Positions 54,983 to 64,000 of a stretch of DNA of 64,000 bases are shown piece after piece. The stretch lies in contig JAEXOU010000016.1 in NCBI GenBank assembly GCA_023439125.1, positions 124,001 to 188,000 on the forward strand, written 5' to 3'. The notes beneath the pieces were generated by a model. It made no database searches. It saw nothing but the letters and a program-made list of their open reading frames with translations, and was not told where the DNA came from. How positions within the stretch are numbered: the stretch's first letter is position 1; each line of letters starts with the position of its first letter. The translations under genes were made by a program, and so were the position numbers. This DNA is from Bacillota bacterium (GTDB lineage Bacteria; Bacillota; Clostridia; Lachnospirales; Lachnospiraceae).

Positions 54983-55043
54983 AGTTTATCCAGAAAGCAA
55001 CAACTCATTCATGAAGTTCTAGTAACATGATAATAAAACTTAG

Positions 55044-55092
55044 GAAAGACCGAATATATCCTGAAGTAATGGATAAATTCGGTCTTTATTTC
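55044..55092 (+). terminator. Hairpin terminator
   Basis: GAAAGACCGAAT pairs with AATTCGGTCTTT, followed by ATTTCTTT. Nothing else seen up to the ABC gene. Confidence 0.75.
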
Positions 55093-55219
55093 TTTATTCC
55101 GCTAGAAACATGATAAAAATCATCGAGTATTAACTAGAATTCACTGCTATGATAAGGAAAGCAAGTGCTTGCATGGAATCAAAAGAAGAGAATTGATAAT
55201 AATCTGAGTGAGGTTGGAT

Positions 55220-56203
55220 ATGAGCATTATTGAGGTGAAAAATCTAAAGAAGGAATATCAATACTATGAAAAAGAATTGGGACTAAGAGGATCAATTAAG
55301 AATCTTTGGAAAAGGGAGAAGCTTACGAAAACAGCGGTAAATGATATATCATTTCAAATTGATGAAGGTGAAATTGTAGGATTTCTTGGACCGAATGGAG
55401 CGGGTAAAACAACGACATTAAAAATGCTAAGTGGAATTTTATATCCGACGAGTGGTGATGCAAAGATTATGGACTATGTTCCATGGCAGAGAAAAAAGGA
55501 ATATAAGATGCAATTTGCAATTGTTATGGGGCAAAAGAGTCAATTGTGGTGGGACTTACCTGCAGTGGATTCGTTGTATTTAAATAAATGTATTTATGAG
55601 GTTGAGGATCAGATCTATAAGGAGCGGTTGAATGAACTTGTGGAGGTGTTTGATGTGAAGAATCTCCTAAAAGTGCCAGTACGTCGGCTTTCTTTGGGAG
55701 AACGGATGAAATTTGAATTAATGGCATCTATGATTCATAACCCCAGAGTGATATTTTTGGATGAACCAACCATTGGCTTAGACTTTATATCACAGAAAAA
55801 GATCATTGAATTTATAAAGTATTATAACAAGCAGACAAAAACGACAATACTTTTGACAAGTCATTATGTGAAAGATATAGAAGAACTATGTAATCGAGCC
55901 ATTGTCATTAATCATGGGAATCTTGTGTTTGAAGGTAGTTTAGAGAGTATTCGCAAAGAGTTTGGACAAAAGAAACTCATTCGGATCAGGATGCCAGAAA
56001 ATGTGGATAAAGTTAGATTTCAGCAATATGGGGAGATTGAGGAATGGAATGATTCAGAAGTAAAATTGGTTATGGATCATGATAAAATTCAAATCATAAT
56101 GAGAGACATTATGGAAACAATGCAAGTGTATGACTTTTCAATTCAAGATATGCCCTTAGAGTCTCAAATTACATCGTTATATCAGAGGGGGAACGTGATA
56201 TGA
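55220..56203 (+). CDS. ABC-2 type transporter ATPase, 327 aa
   Basis: Walker A GPNGAGKTT, modified signature LSLGERMK, Walker B FLDEPTIGLD, His TSHYVKD, and a C-terminal extension typical of drug or daunorubicin-like exporters. ATG 55220 follows GAGG. Overlaps the permease by four bases. Confidence 0.9.
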   Translation: MSIIEVKNLKKEYQYYEKELGLRGSIKNLWKREKLTKTAVNDISFQIDEGEIVGFLGPNGAGKTTTLKMLSGILYPTSGDAKIMDYVPWQRKKEYKMQFAIVMGQKSQLWWDLPAVDSLYLNKCIYEVEDQIYKERLNELVEVFDVKNLLKVPVRRLSLGERMKFELMASMIHNPRVIFLDEPTIGLDFISQKKIIEFIKYYNKQTKTTILLTSHYVKDIEELCNRAIVINHGNLVFEGSLESIRKEFGQKKLIRIRMPENVDKVRFQQYGEIEEWNDSEVKLVMDHDKIQIIMRDIMETMQVYDFSIQDMPLESQITSLYQRGNVI

Positions 56204-57009
56204 GTTCAGCAAGAATTGAGAAATATCATTATATGTTTAAGATGTCAGTATCGAAAGAAATGCAATATCGAGCAAATTTTCTTGCTGGTATGGTTACCTC
56301 TGTCATTCCAATGGGGATGTCTGTGTTTATGTGGAAAGCAGTCTATCAAGAAATGGATGGTGCATATGGATATAACTATACACAAATTATCTTATATACC
56401 ATACTCGCGGCAATTATTTCAAATCTTGTATCAGCAGATTTTGCATCGGATATTGCATCAGATATTAAAACTGGAGAACTCAATAAATTCTTAAGTCAGC
56501 CAATTGGATACCTCATGTATCGTTTTTTATATTATCTTGGAGGGAAACTGATTTCCCTAAGCATCAATGGGATTATGTTAATCGGTGTGCTCTGTTGGTT
56601 TGATCGGTATACCAAAGTACATATCGGCTTACTCAATCTAATTTTTTTCGTAGTCGTAACAGGTTTGGCGATACTATTAAATTATGCAATCTTTCTAATT
56701 GTTGGACTCACAGCATTTTGGCTGGTGGATACGTTCTATTTGTTCTGGGCAATCAATCTGATTATTCTATTAGCAAGTGGTGGGATTTTACCGTTAGAGG
56801 TCTATGGAACTGTAGGCAAAGTATTGTTTCGATTTCTTCCTTTTCAATATACGACGTATATTCCTATCCACATTATTTTAGGAACTCTATCATTTTCAGA
56901 AATGATACAAAGCATAGGCATACAGCTACTTTGGATTGGAGTATTGGGGTATATTGCTTATTATTTGTGGAGAAAAGGAATTAAGAATTATGTCTCGGTT
57001 GGAGGATGA
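56200..57009 (+). CDS. ABC-2 type permease, 269 aa
   Basis: Six-helix permease starting KYHYMFKMSVSKEMQYRANF, the ABC-2 (DUF990) form. Coupled to the ATPase gene (ATGA overlap) and followed after four bases by a second permease, so two different subunits form one exporter. Confidence 0.88.
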   Translation: MSSARIEKYHYMFKMSVSKEMQYRANFLAGMVTSVIPMGMSVFMWKAVYQEMDGAYGYNYTQIILYTILAAIISNLVSADFASDIASDIKTGELNKFLSQPIGYLMYRFLYYLGGKLISLSINGIMLIGVLCWFDRYTKVHIGLLNLIFFVVVTGLAILLNYAIFLIVGLTAFWLVDTFYLFWAINLIILLASGGILPLEVYGTVGKVLFRFLPFQYTTYIPIHIILGTLSFSEMIQSIGIQLLWIGVLGYIAYYLWRKGIKNYVSVGG

Positions 57010-57013
57010 TAAG

Positions 57014-57820
57014 GTGAAAAAATGTATTATAAAATATCTTCGTGTCTGGTTTTTATTCATTAAGAATTGTATTTCCATTGACATGCAATATAGATTCAAT
57101 TTTTTCATGGGAATCATTGTTGATTTTATTTTTTTCTTTAACAAAATTATATATGCGTTTATCATTTATGATACAAGGAGTACAATTAATGGGATGACTC
57201 CAGATGAGATATTGCTATATATAGGAACATTTTCTATTGTTCAGGGGTTATACACTACGTTTTTTCTTGTGAATCTTAAGGTTATGCTTCCGAAGTACAT
57301 TCGTATGGGTGAGCTGGATTTCTATATGGTTAAACCGATATCACTTCAGTTCCTGGTCTCTTGCCAAACCATTGAAATCTCTACAATGATTCCAGATCTT
57401 CTGGGAGGGATCATCGTTGTGATTATTGCAATCAAGCGATTAGGCGTTGATGTCAATGTTGTATCCATTGCAGGGTATATCTCAATGATTGGAATCGGAG
57501 TTCTGCTGTCATATGCAATCCTGTTTTCTATTCAACTATTGTCATTCTTTTTTATTAAATTGGATGCAGTGGGCAATGTAGCACAAGAATTATTTTCATT
57601 GAATAATTTACCAAGTAAGCTATATAATAAATCTATTAGATTTGTTGGAACATTCGTCATTCCTATCTTTCTTGTAACGAATGTTGCTCCAACATGGCTA
57701 TTACATAAAGTCCATACAGTTCAATGTATTTGGATTTTATTCATAACAGTGATTGCGATGCAGTTATCGCGACGATTATGGAAAAGAGTCATTACTCGAT
57801 ACACAAGTGCTGGTTGCTAA
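57014..57820 (+). CDS. ABC-2 type permease, second subunit, 268 aa
   Basis: Same size and layout as the first permease (FLFIKNCISIDMQYRFNFFMG, in part). GTG 57014 is chosen because GGAGGATGATAAG is directly upstream. An ATG at 56990 is less well placed. Confidence 0.85.
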   Translation: MKKCIIKYLRVWFLFIKNCISIDMQYRFNFFMGIIVDFIFFFNKIIYAFIIYDTRSTINGMTPDEILLYIGTFSIVQGLYTTFFLVNLKVMLPKYIRMGELDFYMVKPISLQFLVSCQTIEISTMIPDLLGGIIVVIIAIKRLGVDVNVVSIAGYISMIGIGVLLSYAILFSIQLLSFFFIKLDAVGNVAQELFSLNNLPSKLYNKSIRFVGTFVIPIFLVTNVAPTWLLHKVHTVQCIWILFITVIAMQLSRRLWKRVITRYTSAGC

Positions 57821-57842
57821 TTGCAAGTAGGGAGGTAGGAAG

Positions 57843-58694
57843 ATGAGTGGAAGTCAAGCAATGATAAAAACATTGACGTATATAGAAGAGCACATAAGGG
57901 AACCAATTGATTTATTACAGCTTGCTAAGATGGAGGGATATTCAGTTCCACAATTTTATCGGATTTTTTATCAATTGATGGGGACTACAATAGGCGAGTA
58001 TATCGTTCGAAGAAAAGCAATTCAGACTGCAATTGTACTAAAACAATGTGATTATTCAATTACAGAAATCGCATATCAATATGGATTTGAATCACTGGAC
58101 GTATATACTAGATCATTTCGCCGCGTATATGGAGTTACACCAAGTGAGTATCGGAAAACGAATGGCTTTATACCACCATTAAAACAGAGCATAATAAATG
58201 AACTAACTAGTAGTAAGCAGGAGCAAAAGATTACATATAGCTTGAAAGAAATCGAAGGTTTTCAAGTGGCAGGAATGCGATGCAAAGCACTAACATGGGA
58301 TGAGAATGGAGCAATTGCAAAGTTGTGGAATGACTTCTTGTTGTACTTACAGAAGAGTCTTTGTAATATTGAGTCGATGAATCTCTATGGAATCTGTGAA
58401 TATGATGGGGAGGACAGCAAGGAATTTAGTTATATAGCGGCTGTAGGAATGAATCAAGGGATGGTTTTACCACCTGGATTAGAGATGAAAAAGATTCGGA
58501 CTCAAAAGTATTTGTTGGCAAATGTGCCACACGATGTGAGTATTCCGCAAGCATATACTTGCGCAGTGCAGTATGCAAGAAGTATTTCGTATGAGTTGGA
58601 TCAAAATGATGAAATAGAGGTTTATGGAGAGTTTCTAGGGAATGAAAATCTTGAACGATTTCAATTATTAATTCCTATTCGTAATATGAGCTAG
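57843..58694 (+). CDS. AraC-family regulator with GyrI-like effector domain, 283 aa
   Basis: The N-terminal double HTH (DLLQLAKMEGYSVPQFYRIF; SITEIAYQYGFESLDVYTRSFRRVYG, in part) is followed by a ligand-binding region like GyrI (YSLKEIEGFQVAGMRC). Downstream of the ABC-2 genes, so it probably senses an exported compound and activates them. GGGAGG precedes the ATG. Confidence 0.88.
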   Translation: MSGSQAMIKTLTYIEEHIREPIDLLQLAKMEGYSVPQFYRIFYQLMGTTIGEYIVRRKAIQTAIVLKQCDYSITEIAYQYGFESLDVYTRSFRRVYGVTPSEYRKTNGFIPPLKQSIINELTSSKQEQKITYSLKEIEGFQVAGMRCKALTWDENGAIAKLWNDFLLYLQKSLCNIESMNLYGICEYDGEDSKEFSYIAAVGMNQGMVLPPGLEMKKIRTQKYLLANVPHDVSIPQAYTCAVQYARSISYELDQNDEIEVYGEFLGNENLERFQLLIPIRNMS

Positions 58695-58749
58695 AGGTTG
58701 ATGTAAATTAATTTGTTCAATTAGAAGACAAGAAAGGAAGTCAATCGAA

Positions 58750-59556
58750 ATGAAAATGAATGAAAAAGGCCAAATGGTAGCACCTGCTACCTGTAGGATG
58801 ACAGCCAAAGATTTTGAAAATAAAGGTGGAACAAGTGTATATTGGTTAGGTGGTGGTGGAGCCATGATAAACAGTCAGGGTACCATCATCATGATTGATC
58901 CCGTATTGGAAGGGTTTGATATGCCGCTATTAATTGATATACCGATTTTACCACAAGAAGTACCTGAGGTGGATGTGGTTCTGATTTCCCATTCAGATAG
59001 TGATCATTATTCCAGAGCTACCTGTAAGAACTTGAAATCTGTGTGCAATGCATATCATACAACGCTCTATGTGGCTTCATTAATGAAGGAAGAGTGTGAC
59101 ATTGATGGAAATGGACATGATATAGCAGACCATATTCAAGTGGGCGAGATAGACATAGAACTGACACCTGCAGATCACGCCTGGCAGAGATTGTATGAAA
59201 GTTATAATTACCGAGTATGGGAAGACAGAGAATGTTGTGGATTTTATTTGCGTACAAGAGATGCAAAAATCTGGTATATTGGAGATTCTAGATTAATGGA
59301 AAACCAGCTACACATGGATCCCCCGGATGTAATACTCTTTGATTTCTCAGATAATTATGTACATATTGGTTTGGAGAATTCATACAAACTAGCCAATACT
59401 TATCCTGATGCGAAGCTTGTGCTAATTCACTGGGGAACAGTGGATGCACCAAATGACAAAGCATTTAATGGCAATCCGCAGAATATCTTCGATCATGTAG
59501 TCAATCCAGAGCGAGTCATTGTCCTGGCACCAGGCCAGGAATACAAGATTCGTTAA
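58750..59556 (+). CDS. Metallo-beta-lactamase-fold hydrolase, 268 aa
   Basis: MBL signature ISHSDSDHYS (HxDxDH), further ligands in DHAWQR, GDSRL and LIHWGT. It resembles UlaG/NAPE-PLD-like lactonases. Follows the AraC gene and may be induced with the exporter. Substrate unknown. Confidence 0.82.
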   Translation: MKMNEKGQMVAPATCRMTAKDFENKGGTSVYWLGGGGAMINSQGTIIMIDPVLEGFDMPLLIDIPILPQEVPEVDVVLISHSDSDHYSRATCKNLKSVCNAYHTTLYVASLMKEECDIDGNGHDIADHIQVGEIDIELTPADHAWQRLYESYNYRVWEDRECCGFYLRTRDAKIWYIGDSRLMENQLHMDPPDVILFDFSDNYVHIGLENSYKLANTYPDAKLVLIHWGTVDAPNDKAFNGNPQNIFDHVVNPERVIVLAPGQEYKIR

Positions 59557-59583
59557 GAAAAAGAAACTTTTTTTGGCCATGAG

Positions 59584-59618
59584 TAAAGGCCTCCTATATA
59601 TCATAGAAGACCTTTACA
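59584..59618. terminator. Hairpin between convergent genes
   Basis: GTAAAGG pairs with CCTTTAC, with further TCTTC/GGAGG contacts. Lies between the MBL gene and the small minus-strand gene. Confidence 0.5.
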
Positions 59619-59712
59619 TCATACATTTATAAAATTTACAGAGTTTTTTCACAGGCTCCTAATGGAATTAGATACTGATACAAATATCATTTCATCTAAT
59701 ACATTGTAGTAT

Positions 59713-59985
59713 TTAAAAAGTTTTTACTTTATCGTTTGCTTGTTCTTTCATTCTCTTTTCTAGTTCAGTGGAGTATTTTTCTTTCGCCTTTTCAACGAGA
59801 TTATCAGTTTCTTTTGAGTTATAAGCAGAAGGATCGGTTTCTATAGCTTTTTCAATTGCTTCAAGACGAGCATGCATTTCAGCGCCCTTTGTTGCAACGG
59901 CTGATAATTCTTGTACAAAATCACCTTCTTCTTTTAATAATTTAGATAAATCTTTCGTTAATTCTGTAGATGTATCATTAAGCAT
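59713..59985 (-). CDS. Small helical hypothetical protein, 90 aa
   Basis: An acidic-basic helical protein (TELTKDLSKLLKEEGDFVQEL, in part; EKAKEKYSTELEKRMKEQ). GAAAGGATG precedes the ATG. Not recognised. Bases 59986-60334 upstream show no further gene. Confidence 0.6.
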   Translation of the reverse strand: MLNDTSTELTKDLSKLLKEEGDFVQELSAVATKGAEMHARLEAIEKAIETDPSAYNSKETDNLVEKAKEKYSTELEKRMKEQANDKVKTF

Positions 59986-60334
59986 TCTATATCATCCTTT
60001 CTATTTTTTTAGTATGCTACATCGTAGAGTGTAGTATTCAAAAAAGTTTGATTAGAGAAACTTCATAAAAGGAGGATTGCAAGAAAATAGATGGTTTGAT
60101 TGGGATTTTCAGCATATTAGATACACATAGTTGTAAGTATTAAATAAATCGAATATAATAGGTATATGGATAATTTACTCAGAAGAGTAAGAAAAAGGTT
60201 ATTAAATACTAAAATAAATATTGCAATGAAGATTATACAATTAAGGATTAATATTAAGAAAATATAAGATATACAATATGTGGCTTGTGGCGTTTCGTAA
60301 ATGTCTAAGAGAAATAGAGAAAAAGGAGTGTAGA

Positions 60335-61627
60335 ATGAGATTATTATTGATTCATGCATGGAATGCAAAAGAACATTCTTATCGAGGTAAGTTTTCAAGT
60401 TTCCTATCCTATCCTTCACTTACATTAGCAGTTCTTTATTCGTTAATTCCAAAGAATGTATTTGAACAGATTGATATTGTAGATGAGCATTCTCAAAAAG
60501 TACTCTATGATAAAAATAAGTATGATGTCGTAATGATCTCCTTTGAAACATCATCAAGTATCTCAGCTTACAAGCATTGTCAAGAATTCAAGAAAAGAGG
60601 TTCCTATGTTGTATGTGGAGGATATCATGCAACGGCTTTACCAGAGGAAGTATTACAGTATTGTGATAGTGTGATTGTGGGACCAGCAGAAAAAACAATC
60701 CCTGAATTCGTAACAGATTATGTTAATAGTTGCCCTAAAAAAATCTATAAAAACTATGACGTATGCGCCACCGATTTTACTGTACCAGTAAGAGATAAGA
60801 TAACCAAACATAAAAAACTTAAGGTACCAGCAATTATTGCAGATCGAGGTTGTAATAATTGTTGTAAATACTGTTCCATGCGAACTATGTGGAGAAGTAA
60901 TCCAAGACCTGTGGAGAGTGTAATTCAAGAATTAAAAGAGTTAGGATCCAAAATGGTAATCTTTTATGACCCTAATTTTTTTGGAAAAAGAGATTATGCA
61001 ATAGAATTGATGAAAGCAATGACACCACTTAAGATATTATGGGCTTCGAATGCGACAGCAGATTTTGGTTATGATCATGAGCTCATGCAGATAGCTTATG
61101 AGAGTGGTTGCCGTGGAGTACTAATTGGGCTGGAGTCAATGAATTCGCAGTCATTAACCAATGCTGCAAAGCGATTCCATGATGCAGACAAATATAAAGA
61201 AGTGATTGATAACATACATAGTCATGGTATTGCAATCAATGGATGTTTCGTATTAGGTTTTGATAGTGATACAGAAGAGGAATTACTTTCCCTTCCTTCG
61301 CGCGTGGATAAACTTGGACTAGACTTGTGTAGATTTGCAATTCTTACGCCGTATCCTGGTACAAAAATGTTTGAAGAATATGATAAACAAAATCGAATTA
61401 TAACAAAAGAGTGGAGTCAATATACTCAAAGTACTGCTGTTTTTCGTCCTGTTCATATGTCATCAGAAAGGCTTGATGAAATCTATAGAATTGTATGGAA
61501 ACAGTCCTATAGTTGGAAAAGAATATTTAAGAGAATGTCAATATCACCATGGCGTAAAAGCAAAAACATCTTTATTTTATTAGGAGCTAATATTGGATTT
61601 AAGTTTTTAGGAATAAAGAAGAAGTAA
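60335..61627 (+). CDS. B12-binding domain radical SAM protein, 430 aa
   Basis: The N-terminal ~130 residues form a cobalamin-binding-like domain (VVMISFETSSSIS, VVCGGYHATALPEE). The radical SAM motif is CNNCCKYC (C-x3-C-x2-C) near residue 172. A C-terminal part follows with FAILTPYPGTKMFEEY. ATG 60335 follows AAAAAGGAG. Family members methylate or rearrange diverse substrates. No precursor peptide or pathway gene is adjacent. Confidence 0.82.
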   Translation: MRLLLIHAWNAKEHSYRGKFSSFLSYPSLTLAVLYSLIPKNVFEQIDIVDEHSQKVLYDKNKYDVVMISFETSSSISAYKHCQEFKKRGSYVVCGGYHATALPEEVLQYCDSVIVGPAEKTIPEFVTDYVNSCPKKIYKNYDVCATDFTVPVRDKITKHKKLKVPAIIADRGCNNCCKYCSMRTMWRSNPRPVESVIQELKELGSKMVIFYDPNFFGKRDYAIELMKAMTPLKILWASNATADFGYDHELMQIAYESGCRGVLIGLESMNSQSLTNAAKRFHDADKYKEVIDNIHSHGIAINGCFVLGFDSDTEEELLSLPSRVDKLGLDLCRFAILTPYPGTKMFEEYDKQNRIITKEWSQYTQSTAVFRPVHMSSERLDEIYRIVWKQSYSWKRIFKRMSISPWRKSKNIFILLGANIGFKFLGIKKK

Positions 61628-61737
61628 AAGAATGAAAAACTATTGATAGCAAGAAAGGACAGGTAAGAACAATTCGAGTTAGTGCCTGGCCAGCTTGGAA
61701 TCTGCGGACAAATGAAAGCAAACAACAAAGTTTTTAT

Positions 61738-61783
61738 AAAACCTACTGATTACCTTAGATATTTAATAGGTGATCAGTAGGTT
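61738..61783 (+). terminator. Terminator hairpin
   Basis: AAACCTACTGAT pairs with ATCAGTAGGTTT, then TCTCTC. Placed after the radical SAM gene. Confidence 0.7.
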
Positions 61784-61876
61784 TCTCTCATTAGAGTAAG
61801 TTAACATATTTTACATTTTATGGTATGCTATTACTGTACATTTTAGGTGAATGATCTGATTGAAGGAGAATAGATT

Positions 61877-62283
61877 ATGACTACGTTAAATAGTGTATTT
61901 TATAAAGTATTTGGTGAACGATTGAAATTAAAAGGGTATGTGAAAGTGAAAGGGAGACAGCCATAATTTGCTCGATTGGTGGATGGAGAAATCCTTCAGG
62001 TCATCGCTACGAGAAATTGCCTCTTCAATTAATGATCAAGATGTAGATGTAACACGTGAATTCGTAATAGATTTATCCTCATTTTACTACTGACCTGAAG
62101 TGAAATGCGGAACATATGGGTGAATTAATCCATAACATGGATGAATATGTTGATCAATTAATGTCTATCGCAGACAGTATAAATGGAAATAAGAATCATA
62201 CAATGGATAGTATGATTCGGTTGGAAAAAAGTAATGAGGAATGTATACAGTCGATTCAAAATATCTTAATAAAAGAGGAGTAA
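61877..62283 (+). pseudogene. Decayed small gene or genes
   Basis: GAAGGAG precedes ATG 61877. The frame reads MTTLNSVFYKVFGERLKLKG then stops at TAA 61964, yet continues sensibly (FARLVDGEILQVIATRNC), as if TAT became TAA. A separate open stretch at 62116-62283 (MGELIHNMDEYVDQLMSIAD...) looks coding but lacks a clear start site. Probably one or two dead genes. Confidence 0.5.
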
Positions 62284-62489
62284 TAAAATCTGAATAAGAT
62301 GATATTACTCCTTTTTTATCTACAATATATGGTAAGAGTTAAGTGCAAAGCAGCCGTGCAATAAACTAGAATATGTGAAGTATTTTCTTTGGAGTAATAT
62401 TTGAATATTTTGGTGCTAAAAGCAATATGTATGATATAATTGGTTCAATAAATAGAAAATTATCTTATTATAAAAGGAAAGGTGGCATT

Positions 62490-63035
62490 ATGGAGATTAT
62501 TCATGAAATACAAGAAAGAAGAAGTGTTAGAAAGTATAAATCAGATAGAGTTGAAGAAAAAGATATTCTGCAAATAATTGAAGCAGCCCGATTAGCACCG
62601 TCAGGGAGTAATACTCAACCATGGAGATTTGTTATTATCAAAGACGAAAAAATGAAAGCAAAAATTGTTGAATCAGATCATCAGCAGAAATGGATGCTGT
62701 TAGCACCAGTTTTTATAGTATGTATTGCTGATATTAGATCGCGTATGGAAGAATGGCAGACACTCGAATTGGACGAGACAAGTTGCTCCCCAGAATTAAA
62801 ACAGATTATTAGGGATACATCGATTGCGATTTCCTATATGTTACTTGAGGCAAAGCATATTGGATTAGATACCTGTTGGACAGGATGGTATGATCAGAAA
62901 GAAATGAAAAGTGTATTAGGTTTACCGAGTTATATGTATGTAAGTGGTATTATTACCGTGGGATATGGAGATGAAAAGCCGACTCAGAGACCAAGAATGT
63001 CAGTGGATGAGATTCTAAGATATGAAAAGTGGTAA
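62490..63035 (+). CDS. Nitroreductase-family flavoprotein, 181 aa
   Basis: FMN-binding signature RRSVRKYKSD and SGSNTQPWRFVII, then ITVGYGDEKP. Reduces nitro compounds or quinones with NAD(P)H. ATG 62490 is preferred, preceded by AAAGGTGG. The 21 residues upstream lack a site. Confidence 0.88.
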   Translation: MEIIHEIQERRSVRKYKSDRVEEKDILQIIEAARLAPSGSNTQPWRFVIIKDEKMKAKIVESDHQQKWMLLAPVFIVCIADIRSRMEEWQTLELDETSCSPELKQIIRDTSIAISYMLLEAKHIGLDTCWTGWYDQKEMKSVLGLPSYMYVSGIITVGYGDEKPTQRPRMSVDEILRYEKW

Positions 63036-63135
63036 TATCAAATACCAGAATCCGTTTTACGCGCTCAGGATAAGAAATCATGGCACTAAAGAAACAAATA
63101 AATGATATGCAATTTTGAATTTAAGGAGAGAAACT

Positions 63136-63660
63136 ATGGAGTACATATTTGAAACAGAGCACTTAAAAATAAGAAAATTTAAGAGTGAAGATGCACAATG
63201 TCTATATGAAAATCACTTAGAGGAAGAAGTTAAGAAATGGATTCCAAATGAAAGTTACGCTGATATGGAAGAAACACAAGATGCAATTAATTTTTATGTC
63301 GATTGTGTGAATAATAGACATTTACCATATGTGTTAGCTGTCGAATTAAAGGAAACTGGCGAATTGATAGGTGATACGGGCGTAAATGAAGTTGAAGGAA
63401 AAACAAATGAAGTTGAAATAGGGTATGGAATTTGTAAAAAACACAGCGGAAAAGGTTATGCTACTGAATTAGTAAACACAATGACTGAGTTTATAGTCTC
63501 GACTTTTGGAATGAATGTTCTGTATGGTCGTGTTATGCGTGGAAATAATGCTTCTGTAAGAGTTCTCGAAAAGAATGGATATTTTTTTGTTAAAGAAGAA
63601 TTCGGAGCGGAAGATGACCCCTATGGTAACGGAATGCTGATATATAAGAAAGAATGCTAG
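63136..63660 (+). CDS. GNAT N-acetyltransferase (RimJ/RimL-like), 174 aa
   Basis: EHLKIRKFKSEDAQ, then ELIGDTGVNE, EIGYGICKKHSGKGYATEL and NNASVRVLEKNGYFFV match the RimJ/RimL class that acetylates amines or protein N-termini. AAGGAG precedes ATG 63136. Confidence 0.88.
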   Translation: MEYIFETEHLKIRKFKSEDAQCLYENHLEEEVKKWIPNESYADMEETQDAINFYVDCVNNRHLPYVLAVELKETGELIGDTGVNEVEGKTNEVEIGYGICKKHSGKGYATELVNTMTEFIVSTFGMNVLYGRVMRGNNASVRVLEKNGYFFVKEEFGAEDDPYGNGMLIYKKEC

Positions 63661-63751
63661 ATCCCAATTTCTACAGACTTGAATTAAATGGAGAACAGAT
63701 TTCATATAAATTGGAAAAAGAGTTCATGTAAGAATTTGCGATAAAGAATGT

Positions 63752-63780
63752 TTGGATAAGAGTTATGCGCAACATATAAT
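63752..63780 (+). promoter_or_regulatory. Promoter of the toxin-like cassette, copy 3
   Basis: TTGGAT, 17 bases, TATAAT. Same spacing as copy 1. Left arm TCAAGCATGAGA begins eight bases downstream. Confidence 0.75.
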
Positions 63781-63849
63781 AAAAGAGTCAAGCATGAGAT
63801 TAAGTTGAAAAACCTCAGGGGAAAGTTTACTCTTCAGGAGGTGATTCTT

Positions 63850-63939
63850 ACGAGCGTTATTGAAGTGATAACATTACTCTTGTTAGTTTTCAATATCCTT
63901 TCTTATTTGAACGATAAGAATAAAAAATATATTTATTAA
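63850..63939 (+). pseudogene. Toxin-like cassette copy 3, start codon ACG
   Basis: Aligned with copy 1 the ATG is ACG. The frame then reads SVIEVITLLLLVFNILSYLND and ends in a Lys/Tyr tail (29 codons). Promoter, left arm (63788-63799), ribosome site CAGGAGGTGATT and right arm (63958-63969) are intact. Product is either absent or made at low level from ACG. Confidence 0.65.
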
Positions 63940-64000
63940 TGAGAAGGGGAGGACGCTTCTCATGCTTGATATATGCTCTTGTGTTAAGTTTATCCATGAA

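Noticed and set aside
60060..60125. Short TTG frame after AGGAGG
   Set aside because: Only 17 codons and the site lies too close to the TTG. Not enough support.
60117..60419. Minus-strand 100-codon hydrophobic ORF
   Set aside because: AT-rich, overlaps the start of the radical SAM gene and has no ribosome site.

Overview
The window looks like the chromosome of a low-GC, spore-forming anaerobe of the Lachnospiraceae (Clostridia), possibly close to Lachnoclostridium (Clostridium) phytofermentans. This is inferred from AT-rich genes with strong AGGAGG ribosome sites, the SCIFF peptide with its radical SAM maturase, Rex, LuxS, fused SecDF, a DUF6143-like protein and a two-gene ThrE exporter. No rRNA, intact tRNA, IS transposase, phage or CRISPR array was found.

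Layout. 0-1 kb: a small protein and a Cys-rich protein with a 24-bp coding repeat, both minus strand. 1.3-6.8 kb: a promoter, a 31-residue leader ORF, a heterodimeric ABC exporter and a CorA-type channel. 6.8-7.4 kb: a block of long hairpin repeats. 7.4-19.3 kb: DegV, the SCIFF/ScfB pair, SecDF, RecJ, a TruA paralogue with its catalytic Asp changed to Glu, a degenerate Nudix protein, PyrC, PyrF and an AlkZ-like protein. 19.6-27.5 kb: DedA, CoiA-like, an Asn/Ser/Met-rich protein, LuxS, two HAD phosphatases, a 2-hydroxyacid dehydrogenase and a catalase. 27.7-32.2 kb: a polyamine transport operon (XRE-cupin regulator, then potABCD). 33.6-45.3 kb: ABC-F, Rex, NAD(P)HX repair, Alr, MazF without a visible antitoxin, a CBS-domain protein, ThrE halves and RlmH.

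45.3-64 kb is accessory. The 3' end of rlmH, including its stop codon, is the first of four related sites. The other three (about 47.51, 50.19 and 51.66 kb) are palindromic and repeat the rlmH end followed by GTATCATAAGTA-type sequence. They divide the DNA into three back-to-back modules of 2.2, 2.7 and 1.5 kb with inverted-repeat ends, the organisation of SCC-type elements, which insert at rlmH (orfX). No recombinase lies inside. Cargo is an ECF sigma factor with a membrane-anchored partner, a small hydrophobic toxin-like gene, a large lipoprotein and a broken lipoprotein.

The toxin-like gene encodes 28 residues resembling the Hol-Tox/Fst type I toxins. Its predicted mRNA 5' end (TCAAGCATGAG) is the exact complement of a downstream segment (CTCATGCTTGA), and its ribosome site can be masked by an upstream ACCTC. 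Two further copies lie at 54.84 kb (5' truncated) and 63.75 kb (promoter and arms intact, start codon ACG). The remaining accessory genes encode a SlyD-like PPIase, a heme-oxygenase-like protein, two GNATs, an ABC-2 exporter with AraC regulator, a metallo-beta-lactamase-fold protein, a B12-binding radical SAM enzyme, a nitroreductase and decayed genes.

Three dispersed palindromic families also occur. R1 is about 200 bp, three copies, each starting 7-13 bp after a stop codon. R2 is a hairpin with a conserved core and arms that differ between copies but stay self-complementary. R3 is a short hairpin centred on GTGTTTTGC-aa-GCAAAACAC.
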